Source of the DNA: Anderseniella sp.
Lineage (GTDB): Bacteria; Pseudomonadota; Alphaproteobacteria; Rhizobiales; Aestuariivirgaceae
Reading direction: 5' to 3'
Assembly: GCA_028289645.1 (NCBI GenBank)
Contig: JANQOK010000016.1
Span: 682,001 to 746,000, forward strand
DNA: 64,000 nt
Numbering within the stretch: position 1 is the stretch's first letter; each line of letters begins with the position of its first letter. Under the pieces are notes generated by a model. It was not told the origin of the DNA. It saw only the letters and a program-made list of their open reading frames with translations, and did not search any database. Made by a program: the position numbers and the translations under genes. Positions 44,622 through 54,156 of the stretch are shown in pieces.

Positions 44622-45932
44622 ATGACGCCGATCACACATAAATCAGTTGTCACGATGGCGGTGCCGATTATGCTAGCCAACGTATCACAGCCCTTGCTGG
44701 GCGTGGTCGACACGGCCGTTATCGGGCAATTGCCGGAGGCACACTATATCGGCGCGATTGCCATCGGGGCGCTGATTTTCTCGCTGGTTTACTGGGGTTT
44801 CGGCTTCCTGCGTATGGGTACGTCTGGAATTGCCGCGCAAGCCTACGGTTCAGGCGACGGCAAGGAACTTGCCGCAGTGCTGTACCGTGCCCTGCTGCTG
44901 GCGGCAGGTATCGGTGTGGTGCTGCTGCTGCTCGCACCGGCCATTTCAAAGCTGTCGTTCTGGCTGATTGCAGCCTCTCCTGACATTGAGCGCGAGGCCA
45001 AGATCTACTTCGACATACGGATATGGTCGGCGCCGTTTTCGCTGGCCAATTACGCCATTCTGGGCTGGCTCATCGGCATCGGGCAAATGCGCTGGGCATT
45101 TGTCGTGCAGATCTATCTCAACGTGGCCAATATGGCACTGGATGCGCTGTTCGTGCTGCACTTCGACATGGCCACAGCCGGGATCGGATATGGCACCCTG
45201 ATTGCCGAAGTGTCGTCCGCCTTTGTAGGTCTTGCAGTGGTCTGGATGTTCCTGCGCCGGGACGGCGAGCGACCGTCGCGGGCCCGCATACTGGACCGCG
45301 ACAGGGTCAGGCGCATGGTGCTGGTCAATGGCGACATCATGGTTCGCACGCTGTGCCTCACCTTCGGGTTTTCCTGGTTTGCCTCGCAGGGCGCCAAGAT
45401 CAGTGACGTGGCTGTGTCGGCCAACGCCATCCTGATGCAGCTGTTCTTCATGGGCAGCTACATGATCGATGGTTTTGCAACGGTCAGCGAGGCGCTGGTC
45501 GGCCAGTCGGTCGGTGCCAAGTCACGCAGGCGCTATGACCGGGCAGTGCGCATCTCGTCGCAATGGGCGATGATCACCGGTGCTGTCCTGTCGCTGGCCA
45601 TCCTGTTGGCCGGACCGTGGGCGATTGACGTCATGTCGGTCAATCCGGATATCCGGGAGTTTGCGCGCACCTTCCTGTGGTGGGCCGCGCTGACGCCGAT
45701 ACTGGGTGCTGCGTGCTTTCAGCTTGACGGCATTTTTATCGGTGCAACGCGCACCCGCGACATGCGCAACATGATGATTGTTTCGCTGGCCGTATACCTG
45801 GCGGCGGGTTATGCGCTGACGCCGGTGTTCAGCAATCACGGACTTTGGTTTGCCCTGTGCCTGTTCTTCATCGTACGCGGTTTCACCCTGTATGCGCGCA
45901 TGCCGGCACTGGCGCGTGATGCGTTTGCCTGA
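44622..45932 (+). CDS. MATE family efflux transporter (DinF-like)
   Basis: The 436-residue protein has 12 membrane helices in the MATE arrangement. It begins MTPITHKSVVTMAVPIMLAN, has the family segments VSQPLLGVVDTAVIGQLPEA near the start and FATVSEALVGQSVGAKSRRR in the second half. MATE proteins use proton or sodium gradients to export cationic compounds; DinF relatives are linked to the SOS response and oxidative stress. It sits between the two arms of the repair cassette. That position and the DinF-like sequence suggest a link to DNA damage, which is inference. Confidence 0.88.
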   Translation: MTPITHKSVVTMAVPIMLANVSQPLLGVVDTAVIGQLPEAHYIGAIAIGALIFSLVYWGFGFLRMGTSGIAAQAYGSGDGKELAAVLYRALLLAAGIGVVLLLLAPAISKLSFWLIAASPDIEREAKIYFDIRIWSAPFSLANYAILGWLIGIGQMRWAFVVQIYLNVANMALDALFVLHFDMATAGIGYGTLIAEVSSAFVGLAVVWMFLRRDGERPSRARILDRDRVRRMVLVNGDIMVRTLCLTFGFSWFASQGAKISDVAVSANAILMQLFFMGSYMIDGFATVSEALVGQSVGAKSRRRYDRAVRISSQWAMITGAVLSLAILLAGPWAIDVMSVNPDIREFARTFLWWAALTPILGAACFQLDGIFIGATRTRDMRNMMIVSLAVYLAAGYALTPVFSNHGLWFALCLFFIVRGFTLYARMPALARDAFA

Positions 45933-45963
45933 ACCAAACCATGCATTGTAGCGTTCGAGTGTG

Positions 45964-46974
45964 ATGACCTCAGATCCCGCAACATGGCTGTACCCGACGC
46001 CCAAGGGCCTATATTGCGAACCGGGAGACTTCTACATCGATCCTTCGCGTCCGGTCGAAAGGGCGGTGGTCACCCACGGCCATGCCGATCATGCCAGGCC
46101 CGGCAACACGTCGGTGATGGCGACACAACAGACGCTCGACATCATGCAGGTCCGATACGGCGAGCGCGCCGGTACAAGCCTGCAGGCGATCGATTATGGC
46201 GAGAGCATAGCCGTCAACGGGGTCGATGTGCGCATGGCGCCCGCCGGACACATACTGGGTGCGGCCCAGGTGATCGTCGACTGGAAAGGGTATCGGGCCG
46301 TCATATCCGGTGACTACAAGCGCGCCGGCGATCCGACCTGCGCCGGGTTCGAAGTGATCAAGTGCGACCTGTTCATCACCGAGGCCACCTTTGGCCTGCC
46401 GGTCTTTGTGCACGAAAACGCCGGCGCAGAGGCAGCCCGGCTGGTGGCGTCGCTGGCCGCATCTCATCACCGAACACATCTGCTCGGCGTTTATGGTCTG
46501 GGCAAATGCCAGCGCATGATCTCGCTGGTGCGCGCTGCGGGTTATGACAGGCCGATCTACCTGCACGGCGCCCTGCAGGGGTTGTGTGACTACTATGCTT
46601 CGCAAGGTGTCGAGCTCGGCGAGTTGCGGCCGGTCGCCGACGAAACGCCAGAGACCCTGAAGGGCCAGCTTGTGCTGTGTCCGCCGTCCGCAATTGCCGA
46701 TCGCTGGTCACGGCGCATGAACGATCCGCTGACCGCGTTTGCTTCAGGCTGGATGCGGGTCAGGGCGCGGGCTCGGCAGCGCGGCGCCGAGTTTCCGATC
46801 ATCGTGTCCGACCATGCCGACTGGCCGGAACTGCTGCAGACCATAACCGATGTCGAGGCTGGCGAAATCTGGGTGACCCATGGCCGCGAGGACGCACTAC
46901 TGCACCAGATATCGAACATGGGCCTGAAGGGCAGAGCCCTGGCCCTGGTCGGGTTTGAAGACGAGGGGGAGTGA
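45964..46974 (+). CDS. Ligase-associated DNA damage response exonuclease (MBL fold)
   Basis: The product is 336 residues from ATG 45964 (a GTG one codon earlier is possible). It has the metallo-beta-lactamase signature VVTHGHADHARPGN at about residue 37, further metal ligands at APAGHILGAAQV and ISGDYKRAGDPT, and the beta-CASP-type features of SNM1/Pso2-like nucleases. It trims DNA ends in the ligase-associated repair cassette. The ligase gene follows after a 4-base gap, which indicates translational coupling. Confidence 0.9.
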   Translation: MTSDPATWLYPTPKGLYCEPGDFYIDPSRPVERAVVTHGHADHARPGNTSVMATQQTLDIMQVRYGERAGTSLQAIDYGESIAVNGVDVRMAPAGHILGAAQVIVDWKGYRAVISGDYKRAGDPTCAGFEVIKCDLFITEATFGLPVFVHENAGAEAARLVASLAASHHRTHLLGVYGLGKCQRMISLVRAAGYDRPIYLHGALQGLCDYYASQGVELGELRPVADETPETLKGQLVLCPPSAIADRWSRRMNDPLTAFASGWMRVRARARQRGAEFPIIVSDHADWPELLQTITDVEAGEIWVTHGREDALLHQISNMGLKGRALALVGFEDEGE

Positions 46975-46978
46975 ACCG

Positions 46979-48565
46979 GTGCACGCATTTGCAGAACTGA
47001 TGAACCGGCTTGCCTTCACCAGCTCACGCAATGCCAAGCTTGACCTGATGCAAGCCTACTTCCGCGCCACCCCTGACCCGGACCGCGGCATAGCGCTGGC
47101 CGCGCTGACCGACGGGCTGAACCTGCGCCTGCCGTTCCGGCGCCTGGTGGCCGAGCTGATGGAACCGCATGTGGATCCGGTGCTGTACAAGCTGTCACGT
47201 GACTATGTGGGAGATACCGCAGAAACGGTTTCTCTGTTGTGGCCGGTACACAACGGAAATGCCCCGGTTCCGTCTCTGGGCGAAATCTACGAAACGCTGC
47301 AGTCGATCAAGCGGGCCGATGCCGGGCCGGTGCTGTCCGGCTGGCTGGACGCACTCGATGCCAATGGCCGCTGGGCACTTCTCAAACTGGTCACCGGCGG
47401 ACTTCGCATCGGCGTGTCGGCGAGACTCGCCAAGACCGCCATTGCGCAGGCATTCGATCGTGAGGTGGCGGAAGTGGAGGAGATCTGGCACGGCATCACG
47501 CTGCCATACGAGAACCTGTTTGCCTGGCTGGAGGGCCGGGCCGACAGGCCGGACCCGGGTGACACGCCGGTGTTCAGACCAGTCATGCTGGCGCATCCGC
47601 TGGAAGACGGCGATCTTGAAAAACTCATGCCAGGTGAATGGACTGCGGAGTGGAAATGGGACGGCATCCGGGTGCAGCTTGCCGGCAACGGGCAGGAGTT
47701 GCGGCTGTACTCGCGCACCGGCGACGACATATCAAAGTCGTTTCCGGATATCGGCGATGCATTCCTGGGCTTCTCAGGCGTGGCAGACGGCGAACTGCTG
47801 GTGCTGCGCGACGGCAACATCGCACCGTTCAACGACTTGCAGCAGCGCCTCAACCGCAAGAGCGTCAGCGCAGCTATGGTCAAGAACTATCCGGCACACA
47901 TACGGTTTTACGACTTGTTGTTCCGCCATGACGCCGACCTTCGCACGCTCGATTTCACCGCGCGCCGCGCCCACCTGGAGGACATGCTGGCGGCAAACCG
48001 GTTTTCGCGCGCATCGCTGAGCGAGGTTATCGAGTTCGAGAGCTTCGACGACCTGACAGTGCTGCGTGACGGCGCGCGTGACGCCAATATCGAAGGCCTG
48101 ATGCTGAAGCGCATTGCGTCGCCCTACCTAGCAGGCCGGCCGAAAGGACACTGGTACAAGTGGAAGCGCGATGCGCTCACCGCGGACTGCGTGGTGATGT
48201 ATGCCCAGCGCGGGTCCGGCAAGCGCTCGTCGTTTTACTCCGATTATACGTTTGGTGCCTGGCGCACCAGTGCAGACGGGGCGGACGAACTGGTGCCTGT
48301 CGGAAAGGCCTATTCCGGCTTTACCGATGCCGAACTGAAGAAGCTGGACAAGTTTGTCCGCGACAACACCACCGACCGGTTCGGCCCGGTGCGGGCGGTC
48401 AAACCCGAGCTGGTATTTGAAGTGGCGTTCGATGCGGTGCAACCGTCGACCCGGCACAAATCCGGTATCGCCATGCGGTTTCCCCGCATCCATCGCATTC
48501 GCTGGGACAAGCCTGCCGAGGAGGCGGACCGGCTTGATACGCTCAAGACACTGATCGCCCAATAG
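46979..48565 (+). CDS. ATP-dependent DNA ligase (cassette type)
   Basis: The product is 528 residues from GTG 46979, preceded by GAGGGGGA; an upstream ATG at 46955 would overlap the nuclease gene. The adenylation motif I is EWKWDGIRVQL at about residues 224-234, with the catalytic lysine in KWDG. Downstream motifs include LRLYSRTGDDISKSFPD, GVADGELLVLRDG and EGLMLKRIASPY, and motif V HWYKWKRDA. It seals nicks or joins ends using ATP and is the defining member of the repair cassette. An N-terminal helical domain binds DNA. Confidence 0.95.
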   Translation: MHAFAELMNRLAFTSSRNAKLDLMQAYFRATPDPDRGIALAALTDGLNLRLPFRRLVAELMEPHVDPVLYKLSRDYVGDTAETVSLLWPVHNGNAPVPSLGEIYETLQSIKRADAGPVLSGWLDALDANGRWALLKLVTGGLRIGVSARLAKTAIAQAFDREVAEVEEIWHGITLPYENLFAWLEGRADRPDPGDTPVFRPVMLAHPLEDGDLEKLMPGEWTAEWKWDGIRVQLAGNGQELRLYSRTGDDISKSFPDIGDAFLGFSGVADGELLVLRDGNIAPFNDLQQRLNRKSVSAAMVKNYPAHIRFYDLLFRHDADLRTLDFTARRAHLEDMLAANRFSRASLSEVIEFESFDDLTVLRDGARDANIEGLMLKRIASPYLAGRPKGHWYKWKRDALTADCVVMYAQRGSGKRSSFYSDYTFGAWRTSADGADELVPVGKAYSGFTDAELKKLDKFVRDNTTDRFGPVRAVKPELVFEVAFDAVQPSTRHKSGIAMRFPRIHRIRWDKPAEEADRLDTLKTLIAQ

Positions 48566-48944
48566 GCCTGCCGCCTGTCGTGGCAACATGTACACTGACC
48601 TGCTGAGTGTTCTGCATGATGGCGATGCCGTCATAGTATTGATGTTCAACGATTTTGTTATGCTTCACGGCCAGAAACCTGCCCAGTAAGGCCGGAACTC
48701 AATCCACAATCGCAACGGCGATCACATGATCCGGCGCTGGCGGCTTGCCCGGCCGGAAGACAACCTGAAACAAGCCGCCGCTGCACCATCTAAACCGGGG
48801 CGAGCAGCCGTACTGTCTGAATTGGGGCACAAAAAGGGCTGGTCATGTCGGAATTTTTTTGCCACCTTTGCGGTCAGGGAGACGCAAACAGACGCACCGG
48901 CAACAAGAATTGCGTTGTGATTTGCGTGAGGGAGTACATAGAAC
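48566..48944. other. Intergenic region upstream of the ABC importer genes
   Basis: These 379 bases contain no gene I can support. A frame from 48845 begins MSEFFCHLCGQGDANRRTG, with a zinc-finger-like CHLC, but has no ribosome site and runs over the permease gene. The stretch probably holds the promoter of the importer operon. Confidence 0.4.
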
Positions 48945-49916
48945 ATGCATCCGATTGTACGGACTGTATTGCAGAGACTGGGTCTTGGCCTGCTGACCCT
49001 TTTTGTCGTTTCCATTATCATTTTCAGCTCGTTGCAATTCCTGCCCGGCGACTTCGCAACATCGGTTCTCGGTCAGGCGGCCACGCCTGAAACCGTTGCA
49101 GCCTTCCGCAAGGAGCTGGGGTTGAACGAGCCGGCTATCACCCGATACTTCCAGTGGATCGGCGGCGTGCTACAGGGAGATTTCGGATCATCGTTCTCCG
49201 GCCGCAGCCAGGGCCGCGAGCGTGAAGTGATGGAACTGATCGGCCCGCGCCTGTGGAACACACTGTTCCTGGCCGGCATGACCGCTATCATCGCTGTACC
49301 CCTGGCGCTCACCCTCGGCATCACCGCCGCGCTGTACCGCAACTCTTTTTATGACCGCGCCGTCAACGCCACCACACTGACGACCATCTCGTTTCCCGAA
49401 TTCTTCGTCGCTTACATCCTGATCCTGGTGCTGGCAACGTTGTGGAAAGTGTTCCCGTCTCTGGCAAATGTCCGCGAGACCACGGAACTGGCCGACAGGA
49501 TTTATATGACCGCGCTGCCGGCGCTGACCCTGACGCTGGTGATCGTCGCGCACATGATGCGCATGACCCGGGCCGCCATCATCAATCTGCTGGCCAGCCC
49601 CTATATTGAGATGGCGCGGCTCAAGGGCGTTTCCAAATCCAATGTCATCACCAAGCACGCGCTGCCCAATGCGTGGGCGCCGATTGTCAACGTGATCGCC
49701 TTCAACCTGGCCTACCTGGTTGTCGGGGTGGTGGTTGTCGAGGTTGTGTTTGTCTATCCCGGCGTCGGGCAGTTGATGGTGGATGCCGTGACCACACGTG
49801 ACATCCCGGTCGTGCAGGCCTGCGCGCTGATCTTTGCCGCCACCTACATCCTGCTGAACCTGTTCGCCGACATCGTATCCATTGTAACCAATCCGAGGCT
49901 GTTGCACCCAAGATGA
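48945..49916 (+). CDS. ABC transporter permease (DppB/OppB-like)
   Basis: The 323-residue inner-membrane protein opens VLQRLGLGLLTLFVVSIIIF, the first helix of DppB-type permeases, and has TRYFQWIGGVLQGDFGSSFS and the ATPase-docking loop EMARLKGVSKSNVITKHALP. It forms half of the channel of a peptide or nickel-type importer. ATG 48945 follows GAGGGA. Its stop overlaps the start of the next permease as ATGA. Confidence 0.93.
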   Translation: MHPIVRTVLQRLGLGLLTLFVVSIIIFSSLQFLPGDFATSVLGQAATPETVAAFRKELGLNEPAITRYFQWIGGVLQGDFGSSFSGRSQGREREVMELIGPRLWNTLFLAGMTAIIAVPLALTLGITAALYRNSFYDRAVNATTLTTISFPEFFVAYILILVLATLWKVFPSLANVRETTELADRIYMTALPALTLTLVIVAHMMRMTRAAIINLLASPYIEMARLKGVSKSNVITKHALPNAWAPIVNVIAFNLAYLVVGVVVVEVVFVYPGVGQLMVDAVTTRDIPVVQACALIFAATYILLNLFADIVSIVTNPRLLHPR

Positions 49917-50833
49917 GCACCGATGACCAGACATATTCCGCCGCTGGTGAGGTGGCATCAGTTGCAGAACGGCGAACATGGTGGGACCGTACCTGGAGAA
50001 GCCTGAAAAAGGCACCAGGCACGGCCTGGTTCGGCATGATCGTCATCGCGTTCTATTTCATTCTTGCCGTGTTCGCTCCGATTATTGCGCCCTACGGCGA
50101 AAGCCAGATTTTTGACACGCCCTATGCGCCCTGGAGTTCCGAGTTCTGGTTCGGTACCGATCAATTGGGACGCGATGTGCTGTCGCGCCTGATCTACGGC
50201 GCGCGTAACACCATCGGCATTGCGGTTGCCACCACGGCGCTGTCATTCCTGATCGGCGGCAGCCTGGGCGTGATGGCGGCCATCAACCGGTCCTGGCTGG
50301 ACCAGGCGCTGAGCCGGTTCGTGGACGTGCTGATGGCGATCCCAAGCCTTATCTTCTCACTGATGCTGCTGTCGATCTTCGGTTCCAACGTCATCAACCT
50401 GATCATCATTATCGCCGTTCTGGACGCCACACGGGTGTTCAGGCTGGCACGCGCCGTGTCCCTGAACGTTGTTGTCATGGATTATGTCGAGGCGTCACGG
50501 CTGCGCGGTGAATCGCTTGGATGGGTCATGCGGCGCGATATTCTGCCCAACATCCTGCCGCCGCTGGTGGCGGAGTTCGGCCTGCGCTTCTGCTTTGTGT
50601 TCCTGACCATTGCATCACTGTCGTTCCTCGGTGTCGGCATTCAGCCGCCCACGGCGGACTGGGGATCGATGGTGCGCGAAAACGCCCAGCTGATCTCGTT
50701 TGCCGAGTATGACCTGAAAGCCGCCATGACACCCCTGTTACCCGCCGCGGCCATCGCGCTGCTGACCGTTGCGGTCAACTTCGTGGTCGACTGGTTCCTG
50801 CACAAAACAAGTGGTATTCGCGATGAAAAGTAA
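49913..50833 (+). CDS. ABC transporter permease (DppC/OppC-like)
   Basis: The 306-residue membrane protein is the second channel half. It has the DppC signature WFGTDQLGRDVLSRLIYGAR and the docking loop ASRLRGESLGWVMRRDILPN, then LSFLGVGIQPPTADWGSMVR. It overlaps the gene before by 4 bases and the ATPase gene after by 11 bases, so all three are translated together. Confidence 0.93.
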   Translation: MSTDDQTYSAAGEVASVAERRTWWDRTWRSLKKAPGTAWFGMIVIAFYFILAVFAPIIAPYGESQIFDTPYAPWSSEFWFGTDQLGRDVLSRLIYGARNTIGIAVATTALSFLIGGSLGVMAAINRSWLDQALSRFVDVLMAIPSLIFSLMLLSIFGSNVINLIIIIAVLDATRVFRLARAVSLNVVVMDYVEASRLRGESLGWVMRRDILPNILPPLVAEFGLRFCFVFLTIASLSFLGVGIQPPTADWGSMVRENAQLISFAEYDLKAAMTPLLPAAAIALLTVAVNFVVDWFLHKTSGIRDEK

Positions 50834-52478
50834 ATCTGGCGATCGCACAGCCGGCGATCTGCTGCTGGACATGCGGGACATTCGCATCGAAGGTTTCTCC
50901 GACGACGTCTGGCACCCGATCATCAAGGGGGTCGACCTGAAGCTGCATCGCGGCGAGGTCATGGGGCTGATCGGCGAATCCGGAGCCGGCAAGTCCACGC
51001 TTGGCAAGGCCGCCATGGGATATGCGCAACCCGGTTGCCGCATCACTGACGGCACCATCATGTTCGACGGCATGGACCTGCGCTCCAAGAATGACGCGGA
51101 ACTGCGCAAGCTGCACGGCTCCAGGATCGCCTATGTTGCACAGAGCGCGGCGGCATCCTTCAACCCGGCGCACCGCCTGATCGACCAGTGCGTCGAGGCG
51201 ACCGTCGATCATGGCCTGCGGCCGGCCGATGAGGCGAAAGCCGACGCGCGCGAATTGTTTGCGGCACTGCAATTGCCAGACCCCAACAATATCGGCGACC
51301 GCTATCCGCACCAGGTGTCCGGCGGCCAGCTGCAGCGGGCGATGACCGCCATGGCCATGTCGTCACGGCCCGACCTGATCATTTTCGATGAACCGACAAC
51401 GGCGCTTGACGTGACCACCCAGGTGGAAGTCCTGGCCGCCATGCGCGACATCGTCGAGCAATTCCACACGGCAGCGATCTATATCACCCATGACCTTGCC
51501 GTGGTGGCGCAGATGGCCGATGTCATCAAGGTGCTGCGCTACGGTGAAACCGTCGAGGATGCGCCGGCCCGGAAAATGCTGGAAAAGCCGGAAATGCCGT
51601 ACACGAAATCCTTGTGGGCGGTCCGCTCGCTGGAAAAGCCCCAGGAAACCAGCGAAGACATCATCCTCAGGGTAAACGGCGTCGATGCCAGTTACGGCGG
51701 TACCATCAAGGTGCTGGAAAACGTCACCATAGACATTCCGCGCGGCTCCACCGTGGCGGTTGTGGGTGAGTCCGGATCCGGCAAATCCACCACCGCGCGG
51801 GTGATCACCGGTCTGCTGCCACCGATGAAGGGCGACGTGCTGTTCAATGACGAGCCGTTGCCGCTGGCGCTCAAGGACCGGACCAAGGACCAGCTGCGCC
51901 GCATCCAGATGATCTACCAGATGGCCGATACGGCGATGAACCCCAAACACACCGTGCGGGACATTATCGGCCGGCCGCTCGAATTCTACCTTGGGCTGTC
52001 GGGCAAGAAGCTCGATGAACGGGTTTCCGAACTGCTTAAGATGATCGAACTTGACGACAGCTTCATGGAACGGCTGCCCAGCGAACTGTCGGGCGGCCAG
52101 AAGCAGCGCATCTGTATTGCCCGCGCGCTGGCCGCCGACCCTGAACTGATCATCTGCGACGAGGTCACGTCCGCCCTCGACCAGATCGTTCAGGAAGGCA
52201 TCCTGAAGCTGCTGCTGAGGCTGCAGAAGGAATTCAACATCACTTACCTGTTCATTACCCATGATATCGCCACGGTGAAGGCGATATCCGATCAGATCGT
52301 GGTGATGTTCCAGGGCCGCGTGGTCGAGCAGGGCATGAAGGACGACATCCTGTCGCCGCCGCACCCGGACTACACACAGCTGTTGCTGTCGTCGGTGCCG
52401 GAGATGGACCCGGACTGGCTCACCCAGTTGCTGGAATCGCGCAGCGAAACCGGCGGCATGAGCGCATCCGGCAATTAG
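50823..52478 (+). CDS. Fused two-domain ABC transporter ATPase (DppD-DppF type)
   Basis: The product is 551 residues from ATG 50823. It contains two complete ATPase domains: Walker A GLIGESGAGKSTLG (about 40), signature HQVSGGQLQRAM, Walker B LIIFDEPTTALD in the first; Walker A VVGESGSGKSTTAR (about 320), signature LSGGQKQRICIARALA and LIICDEVTSALD in the second. In many importers these halves are separate proteins; the fusion drives both permeases from one chain. No substrate-binding protein is in this operon. Confidence 0.94.
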   Translation: MKSKSGDRTAGDLLLDMRDIRIEGFSDDVWHPIIKGVDLKLHRGEVMGLIGESGAGKSTLGKAAMGYAQPGCRITDGTIMFDGMDLRSKNDAELRKLHGSRIAYVAQSAAASFNPAHRLIDQCVEATVDHGLRPADEAKADARELFAALQLPDPNNIGDRYPHQVSGGQLQRAMTAMAMSSRPDLIIFDEPTTALDVTTQVEVLAAMRDIVEQFHTAAIYITHDLAVVAQMADVIKVLRYGETVEDAPARKMLEKPEMPYTKSLWAVRSLEKPQETSEDIILRVNGVDASYGGTIKVLENVTIDIPRGSTVAVVGESGSGKSTTARVITGLLPPMKGDVLFNDEPLPLALKDRTKDQLRRIQMIYQMADTAMNPKHTVRDIIGRPLEFYLGLSGKKLDERVSELLKMIELDDSFMERLPSELSGGQKQRICIARALAADPELIICDEVTSALDQIVQEGILKLLLRLQKEFNITYLFITHDIATVKAISDQIVVMFQGRVVEQGMKDDILSPPHPDYTQLLLSSVPEMDPDWLTQLLESRSETGGMSASGN

Positions 52479-52504
52479 AGTGTCTTCACTTTCCGTGTGG
52501 TGCT

Positions 52505-52837
52505 CTAGCTGAAGCGCTCCCAGGCCGACTGCCGTGAAACACCGAGCGGTCCGGCTATTTTTGCCCAGCTGACATTGCGCGACCGCAGCGCATCGACGGC
52601 CCGCGCCAGATGCTCCCGGTACGACTCAGCGGTTGCATCGAGTGCCTTGAGCGCGCCGAGCAGGCGATCCGTCGGCCAGTTGTTCGGATCAAACTCTTTT
52701 GGCGGCACATCGGCACCACTCATGGCCAGCTGGCATACTTCAACACACTCATTGCAGATGTAAATGCCACCTGGCCCTGCCGCCAGCTTGGCTATTTCAT
52801 TTTCGGACTTGCCGCAAAATGAACAGTGCAGGCTCAT
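52505..52837 (-). CDS. ClpX-type zinc-finger protein with C-terminal helix-turn-helix
   Basis: The 110-residue product begins with the zinc-binding domain of ClpX: C5 and C8 (CSFC) and C28 and C31 (CNEC) in [20 protein letters not shown] and [14 protein letters not shown]. In ClpX this domain recognises substrates and adaptors. No ATPase follows. Instead there is a linker and a short helix-turn-helix at the C-terminus, [20 protein letters not shown]. It may be a small transcription factor, or an adaptor linked to ClpXP. ATG 52837 has an excellent GGAGG site. A palindrome lies just upstream (52866-52878). Confidence 0.8.
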   Translation of the reverse strand: MSLHCSFCGKSENEIAKLAAGPGGIYICNECVEVCQLAMSGADVPPKEFDPNNWPTDRLLGALKALDATAESYREHLARAVDALRSRNVSWAKIAGPLGVSRQSAWERFS

Positions 52838-52865
52838 TGCAACACCTCCATGTTGTCAAGGCTTT

Positions 52866-52878
52866 CCTGACAGTCAGG
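52866..52878. promoter_or_regulatory. Palindrome upstream of the ClpX-zinc-finger/HTH gene
   Basis: CCTGAC and GTCAGG form a perfect 6-base inverted repeat with one base between, 29 bases before the gene start. A TTGACA on the minus strand lies at about 52897-52902, so the palindrome covers the expected -10 region. It may be an autoregulatory operator; this is inference. Confidence 0.35.
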
Positions 52879-53019
52879 TAAACCCTGACGCTCCAGATGT
52901 CAAGACGCGCTGTCAGATCCGGGCCAATGCTGCAACAGTCTTTCACTACAACAAAAGAGCGTTGAGAAATGATCCGCCTATGCCCACTATCTAACCCGTT
53001 TCGGCAGCAAGGAGGCCCC

Positions 53020-54093
53020 ATGATGACCAATACAGTTGCTCTGGCGGACCTGAAGACGCGCCTGGACAAACTGCCGAGGTTTCGATTGGCGCAACTGCCG
53101 ACCCCAGTTCACCCGCTCAGCAATTTCGGTGCATTGCTGGATGGACCGCAGTTGTGGATGAAGCGGGATGATCTGTCCGGACTGGAGGGCGGTGGTAACA
53201 AGACCCGCAAGCTGGAGTTTCTGGTCGGGGACGCCATTCGCAACGGCTGCGACATGCTTGTCTCGGTGGGCGCCATCCAGTCGAACCATACTCGACAGGT
53301 TGCGGCTTCTGCAGCTCGAGCGGGCATGAAATGTGCCTTGTTGCACTGCGCATGGACCAAGGATGCGGGACCCAATTATCGCAACGTTGGAAACATCCTG
53401 TTGAGCAGCCTAATGGGGGCCGAATTGTATATCGATGAAACCGAGCGCCCTATCGAGGACCAGGGACCGCTTGAGGAATTCATGGCGCACCTGCGTGCAT
53501 CTGGAAATTCGCCTTACCTGATCCCGGGCGGTGCTTCGGAGCATCCGCTCGGCAGCATGGGGTATGTCAACTGCGCGGCGGAACTCGCCGATCAGGTGGG
53601 GCAGGCCGGCATTACATTTGACCATCTTCTGCACACGACCGGATCCAGCAGCACGCAAGCCGGTTTGCTGGCCGGTTTCACCGCACTGGGTCTCAAGACC
53701 CGCATCGTCGGTGTTGCAGATGACGGGGAAACACAGATCAAGACACGGCGGGTACGTGAACTGGCCAACGAAACACTGGAAACCCTCGGACTGCCGGGTT
53801 CGGTCTGCGAAAGTGATGTGGAGGTGGTTGCATCGAACAATGCCAGCTACGGGTTTGCTGACGACGCCATCAAGCAGGGCATTCGCCTTATGGCGACCAA
53901 GGAGGGGCTGATTGCCGATCCGGTCTATGAAGGCCGCGCCATTCGCGGGTTGCTGGACTTGAATGCCGCCGGCCGCTTTCGGCCCGATGACAAGATATTG
54001 CTCATGCACCTGGGCGGATCGCCCGCCATTCACGCCTATGCCGAACAGTTCGGCGCTATCGAACTCAAGCCGTTTGGCGCTGGCGCGGGTTGA
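53020..54093 (+). CDS. PLP-dependent D-cysteine desulfhydrase/ACC deaminase family protein
   Basis: The product is 357 residues from ATG 53020 (or 53023), after GGAGG. It has the family segments RFRLAQLPTPVHPLSNFG, GLEGGGNKTRKLEFLVGDA with the PLP-binding lysine in GNKTRK, and VSVGAIQSNHTRQVAASAAR. Members include D-cysteine desulfhydrase, 1-aminocyclopropane-1-carboxylate deaminase and L-cysteate sulfo-lyase; the sequence alone does not settle which. It is divergent from the ClpX-finger/HTH gene, which could regulate it. Confidence 0.85.
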   Translation: MMTNTVALADLKTRLDKLPRFRLAQLPTPVHPLSNFGALLDGPQLWMKRDDLSGLEGGGNKTRKLEFLVGDAIRNGCDMLVSVGAIQSNHTRQVAASAARAGMKCALLHCAWTKDAGPNYRNVGNILLSSLMGAELYIDETERPIEDQGPLEEFMAHLRASGNSPYLIPGGASEHPLGSMGYVNCAAELADQVGQAGITFDHLLHTTGSSSTQAGLLAGFTALGLKTRIVGVADDGETQIKTRRVRELANETLETLGLPGSVCESDVEVVASNNASYGFADDAIKQGIRLMATKEGLIADPVYEGRAIRGLLDLNAAGRFRPDDKILLMHLGGSPAIHAYAEQFGAIELKPFGAGAG

Positions 54094-54156
54094 ACCACAC
54101 ATTCGTTTCATGCGTTTCTTCATCAGCAATGTCTCAACAGTCCGACGGATATCCAA

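Noticed and set aside
48845-49090. Frame beginning MSEFFCHLCGQG with a zinc-finger-like pair
   Set aside because: No ribosome site and most of it overlaps the DppB-like permease gene in another frame.
51363-52364. Minus-strand frame of 333 codons opposite the ABC ATPase gene
   Set aside because: Shadow of a strongly conserved ATPase; no motifs or start signal.
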